A stretch of 16,919 bases of DNA, taken from contig CAYLJO010000135.1 of assembly GCA_964383905.1 (NCBI GenBank), forward strand, positions 1 to 16,919, written 5' to 3'. Both the position numbers and the translations under genes were made by a program. Below the pieces are notes generated by a model that ran no database searches, had not been told where the DNA came from, and saw nothing but the letters and a program-made list of their open reading frames with translations. Positions 14,604-16,919 of the stretch are shown piece by piece; position 1 is the stretch's first letter, and every line of letters starts with the position of its first letter. The stretch is from CAYLJO01 sp964383905 (GTDB taxonomy: Bacteria; Acidobacteriota; Blastocatellia; Pyrinomonadales; Pyrinomonadaceae).

Positions 14604-14624
14604 TAGAATACCGGTAAGATTCTA
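14604..14624. promoter_or_regulatory. Inverted repeat TAGAAT-N9-ATTCTA upstream of the AhpD-like gene
   Basis: TAGAAT (14604-14609) and ATTCTA (14619-14624) are exact complements 9 nt apart, 51 bp before the ATG of the redox gene. The size fits a dimeric repressor or activator site. It does not match the 7-1-7 layout of PerR/Fur boxes. Confidence 0.4.
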
Positions 14625-14675
14625 CGAGTATTTGGCCTGAACGTTAACGCCGCATGATGAAAGGAAGAGAATCGG

Positions 14676-15245
14676 ATGACATGGATTCGTACTGTTCCTC
14701 TGGACGAGGCCGACGAGAGACTTAAGGGCGCCGTCGAAGCGCAACGGTGGTTGTACCCTGCTGAATATGCTGTGCCAATTCACCCGACACCCGACGGTGC
14801 AACATCCGCCATTGTGGCTTCGCATAGCCTCATCCCGGATGCTTTGTATCATGCCTTTGCCACGTTCGGCGCGTTGATGTCGCCCGACCTGCCGCTCTCG
14901 CGCCGGCAGCAGGAGATGATTACCACAGTTGTATCGGTCGACAATCGTTGCCATTATTGAATCGAATCGCACGCGGAGTTTCTGCGTCGGGTAACATTGG
15001 ACGAACAGCTTGTTCAGGCGCTGCAAAATGATTACACGTCGGCGGCGATTACGGAACAGGATCACGTTATGCTGGACTATGTGGTGAAGTTGACGAGGGA
15101 TGCCACACGCGTCACGCGGCAAGACCATGAAAAGTTGCGCGGCGTGAATTTCGACGACCGGGCGATCCTGCAAATCACGCTCATTGCCTCATGGTTCAAC
15201 TACATCAATCGTGTCGCCGACGCGCTGGGCGTCGGGCGTGATTGA
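14676..15245 (+). CDS. AhpD-like peroxidase-related protein, probable CxxU selenoprotein (TGA read as Sec95)
   Basis: Read through the TGA at 14958-14960, the frame gives 189 residues matching the carboxymuconolactone decarboxylase / AhpD-like 'peroxidase-related' family over its whole length. It starts TWIRTVPLDEADERLKGAVE, then LPLSRRQQEMITTVVSVDNRCHY, then TGA, then IESHAEFLRRVTL, and ends with NYINRVADALGVGRD. The family's catalytic motif is C-x-x-C-x-x-x-H; here C92-H-Y-(TGA95)-I-E-S-H99, so the TGA replaces the second Cys. E80, C92, residue 95 and H99 have the same spacing as Glu118, Cys130, Cys133 and His137 of Mycobacterium tuberculosis AhpD. A SECIS-like hairpin follows. The role would be thiol/selenol reduction of peroxides. 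The start is ATG 14676 with AAGGAAGAG about 7 nt upstream. A Cys-to-stop nonsense mutation (pseudogene) is the alternative. No sel genes are in this window. Confidence 0.8.
14958..14990 (+). promoter_or_regulatory. Candidate bacterial SECIS element at the in-frame TGA
   Basis: After TGA (14958-14960) and 10 nt, ACGCGG (14971-14976) pairs with CTGCGT (14982-14987), including one G-U, around the loop AGTTT (14977-14981). The stem can extend by three pairs (14967-14969 with 14988-14990) past a bulged C. The loop starts 16 nt after the TGA and has G at its second position. The E. coli fdhF SECIS has 17 nt and the loop AGGUCU. Bacterial SECIS elements must lie just 3' of the UGA inside the coding frame, as here. 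Confidence 0.6.
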
Positions 15246-15314
15246 AAGGGAGGGGCCACAGAGCTGAATTGAGGCCATGAGATGACAGGCTGCGTTAATC
15301 AGAGCGGTGAAGAA

Positions 15315-16046
15315 TCAGGGCGCAGTTTTTTCCGCGATGAGGAGTAGATTCTTGCCGATCGGCGGCTCAATAATTGATTCGAAGGCTCTCGCCGCCGGCA
15401 CCACAAACCTGTCATAGAGCTCCACCGACCGCCGCGTCATTGTGTTCGATCCCAGTAGCCGGTACTTGACCCACCACGGCGCAATGCCGGCCGCGTCGAA
15501 GTACATAGATTTAACTATTCTGAATCCGCCCTCCCGGCATTTCTTCTCCAACTCCCCTTTAGCATAGCGGCGAACGTGGCCGATCTGCCGGTCAAAGCTT
15601 CCGAACAACCAGCGCAGCGCCGGTACAAAAATAAAGATGCGCCCGCCCCCCTCGAGAGTTTGATACATGGCGCCGAGTTCTGCCCGGTCGTCCGCGACGT
15701 GCTCGAGAACGTTGACATAGATGATTGAATCCGGCCGTCGGTCAGACCTGATCCGGCCGGCCACGGCGGTGAAAATCGCATTGTAAGTCTTGACCCCGGT
15801 GGCGGTGGTAAGCTTCCCGATACGGTCGTTGAGGATTTTGAACATCTCCTCGGACGGCTCAATCAATGAGAGCGATTCGGGCCCGCTCTTGATAAGCAGT
15901 TCAGAGAACGACCCCGTCCCGGCGCCAACTTCGACGAGTCGCTTCCCCAGGTAAGGCCGGAACGATTGCCATATCCATCGGTGGTAATTTAGGGCAAACG
16001 ACATTGCCTCCAAATCTCTTCCGACGTAGACCACTTTTTCAGACAT
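15315..16046 (-). CDS. Class I SAM-dependent methyltransferase
   Basis: The 243-residue cytosolic protein has a Rossmann-type methyltransferase core. Motif I is VEVGAGTGSFSELL (38-51), the acidic end of strand 2 is LIEPSEEM (61-68), and motif IV is SIIYVNVLEHVADD (107-120). A post-core strand follows (LEGGGRIFIFVPALRWLFGSFD). The sequence FGSFDRQIGHVRRY and the segment after it are typical of methyltransferases next to glycosyltransferases in surface-glycan or lipid clusters. The ATG is at 16044-16046, 15 bp after the stop of the glycosyltransferase gene on the same strand, so the two form an operon. The substrate is not evident; a glycan, a lipid-linked sugar or a polyketide-like lipid are all possible. 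It converges with the AhpD-like gene, and no strong terminator is visible in the 69 bp between them. Confidence 0.88.
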   Translation of the reverse strand: MSEKVVYVGRDLEAMSFALNYHRWIWQSFRPYLGKRLVEVGAGTGSFSELLIKSGPESLSLIEPSEEMFKILNDRIGKLTTATGVKTYNAIFTAVAGRIRSDRRPDSIIYVNVLEHVADDRAELGAMYQTLEGGGRIFIFVPALRWLFGSFDRQIGHVRRYAKGELEKKCREGGFRIVKSMYFDAAGIAPWWVKYRLLGSNTMTRRSVELYDRFVVPAARAFESIIEPPIGKNLLLIAEKTAP

Positions 16047-16061
16047 CCGGGCTCATCAGTC

Positions 16062-16877
16062 TTAGGCGGAAGGGTTGCGCGCATCCAGTAGATCAAAGGG
16101 CACGTTGGTGTTGACCCGATCGAGTTCCGGCACCCGCCGGAACGACGAGCGCAGCGTGGAGAAAAGGTTGAAGCGCAGCACAAGCCAGAAGGCTTCGACG
16201 GCATCCTTGGCCCCTATCTTTTTGCCTTCGCCGTAGGTTCTGCCGTAATAACTGATCGGCACTTCGTAAATCGAGCAGCCGAGCTTGGCGACTTTCGCCG
16301 TCGCTTCTATCTCAAAGCCAAAGCCGTGCGAGACGATCACCATATTACGGATGATGTCGCCCCTGAAAGCCTTGTAGCACGTCTCCACATCAGTCATGTT
16401 GAGGTTGGTCATCAGGTTCGACACAAAGGTCAGGAACTTGTTAGCCAGCGAGTGATAGAAGTAGAGCACACGGGTCGCCCTCCGCACCAGAAAGCGGGAA
16501 CCGTAGACCACGTGAGCGTGGCCGCTCAGGATTGGCTGAATCACGGCGGGTATTTCGGCCGGGTCGTATTCGAGGTCGGCGTCCTGCACGATCACTATAT
16601 CGCCCTTGGTGAGCGCGAACCCGGTCTTCAACGCCCCGGTCTTTCCGGCGGTCTTTGCATGAGAGGTGAAGCGCACCCGCGGGTGGGACGCCGCCAGCGA
16701 GCGTGCGATATCTGCCGTTCTATCGGTTGAGCCATCGTCTACGATGATGACTTCGAGCAGCCGCGGGACGGTCAGCACACGGCGCACGGTCGTCTCCAAT
16801 GTTGCTTCCTCGTTGTAGGCGGGTACGACCACGGACAGGCATGCCTCGCCCAAAATTTCTGCGCCCAATTCTTTCAT
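16062..16877 (-). CDS. Family 2 glycosyltransferase, dolichyl-phosphate-mannose-synthase-like
   Basis: The 271-residue GT-A enzyme resembles the DPM1/polyprenyl-phosphate glycosyltransferase branch of GT2. It carries LSVVVPAYNEEATLE (14-28), VIIVDDGSTDRT (43-54), GKTGALKTGFALTKGDIVIVQDADLEYDP with the metal-binding D99-x-D101, and HVVYGSRF (122-129). MTDVETCYKAFRGDI (161-175) and GFGFEIEATAKVAKLG (185-200) follow, then EVPISYYGRTYGEGKKIG, the usual acceptor-side motif. There is no C-terminal transmembrane pair, unlike GtrB-type flippase-linked enzymes, so it probably acts at the inner face of the membrane on a polyprenyl phosphate. The start is ATG 16875-16877; AGG about 9 nt upstream is a weak ribosome site. 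It is the first gene in view of an operon with the methyltransferase; more genes may lie beyond the window edge. Confidence 0.9.
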   Translation of the reverse strand: MKELGAEILGEACLSVVVPAYNEEATLETTVRRVLTVPRLLEVIIVDDGSTDRTADIARSLAASHPRVRFTSHAKTAGKTGALKTGFALTKGDIVIVQDADLEYDPAEIPAVIQPILSGHAHVVYGSRFLVRRATRVLYFYHSLANKFLTFVSNLMTNLNMTDVETCYKAFRGDIIRNMVIVSHGFGFEIEATAKVAKLGCSIYEVPISYYGRTYGEGKKIGAKDAVEAFWLVLRFNLFSTLRSSFRRVPELDRVNTNVPFDLLDARNPSA

Positions 16878-16919
16878 ACAAGCTTACCTGACTTCAGAGT
16901 TTCTCAAGCCGCCGGTCTA

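Noticed and set aside
14604..14624. PerR/Fur box upstream of the peroxidase-like gene
   Set aside because: The half-sites are 9 nt apart rather than in the 7-1-7 arrangement, and the bases do not match the consensus.
14676..14960. Short independent 94-residue protein ending at the TGA, with a second gene starting at TTG 14997
   Set aside because: The two parts are in phase and together make one complete known domain; TTG 14997 has no ribosome site, and the break falls at the catalytic residue.

Overview
The window looks like a piece of a GC-rich, Gram-negative-type bacterial chromosome. The gene set would suit an Acidobacteriota genome: a PilN/PilO/PilP-like pilus operon with an IPT domain in the PilP-like protein, a FHA-GGDEF protein, TPR-rich secreted proteins and many short GC-rich inverted repeats. 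That assignment is inference from gene style and was not tested by any search.

Layout. Positions 1-1345 are a gene graveyard on the minus strand: a 5'-truncated IS3-family transposase carrying an in-frame amber codon is joined to a TPR gene fragment, which itself starts at a 20-bp tandem repeat. After about 260 bp of palindrome-rich spacer comes ribA (GTP cyclohydrolase II, minus) with a clear sigma70-type promoter. Then come a plus-strand FHA-GGDEF diguanylate cyclase and a compact plus-strand operon of four genes (3984-7067): PilN-like, PilO-like, PilP/GspC-like with an IPT domain, and a divergent prepilin-like protein. Next is a 40-residue lysine-rich, histone-tail-like protein with its own promoter, leader hairpin and terminator. 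It is followed by a stand-alone mannose-6-phosphate isomerase type II cupin, trmL (tRNA 2'-O-methyltransferase) and typA/bipA. A gene-poor 690-bp stretch leads to a minus-strand block: SPOR-domain protein, short NfeD-like protein, a 100-bp inverted-repeat element, and a secreted TolB-like/TPR protein with a strong terminator and promoter. The right end has a plus-strand AhpD-like peroxidase gene, then a minus-strand pair made of a family 2 glycosyltransferase and a class I methyltransferase.

The most notable item is the AhpD-like gene at 14676-15245. Its reading frame is split by a single TGA exactly where the second Cys of the catalytic CxxC motif belongs, giving C-H-Y-U. The family's Glu, Cys and His are in place at the right spacing. 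A stem-loop 11 nt downstream of the TGA, with G in the second loop position, resembles a bacterial SECIS. The simplest reading is a CxxU selenoprotein that would be annotated as two broken ORFs by standard gene calling. The selA/selB/selC/selD machinery is not in this window, so the case rests on the motif and the hairpin.

Second in interest is the lysine-rich mini-protein, which is too short for many gene callers but has a near-complete monocistronic transcription unit around it.
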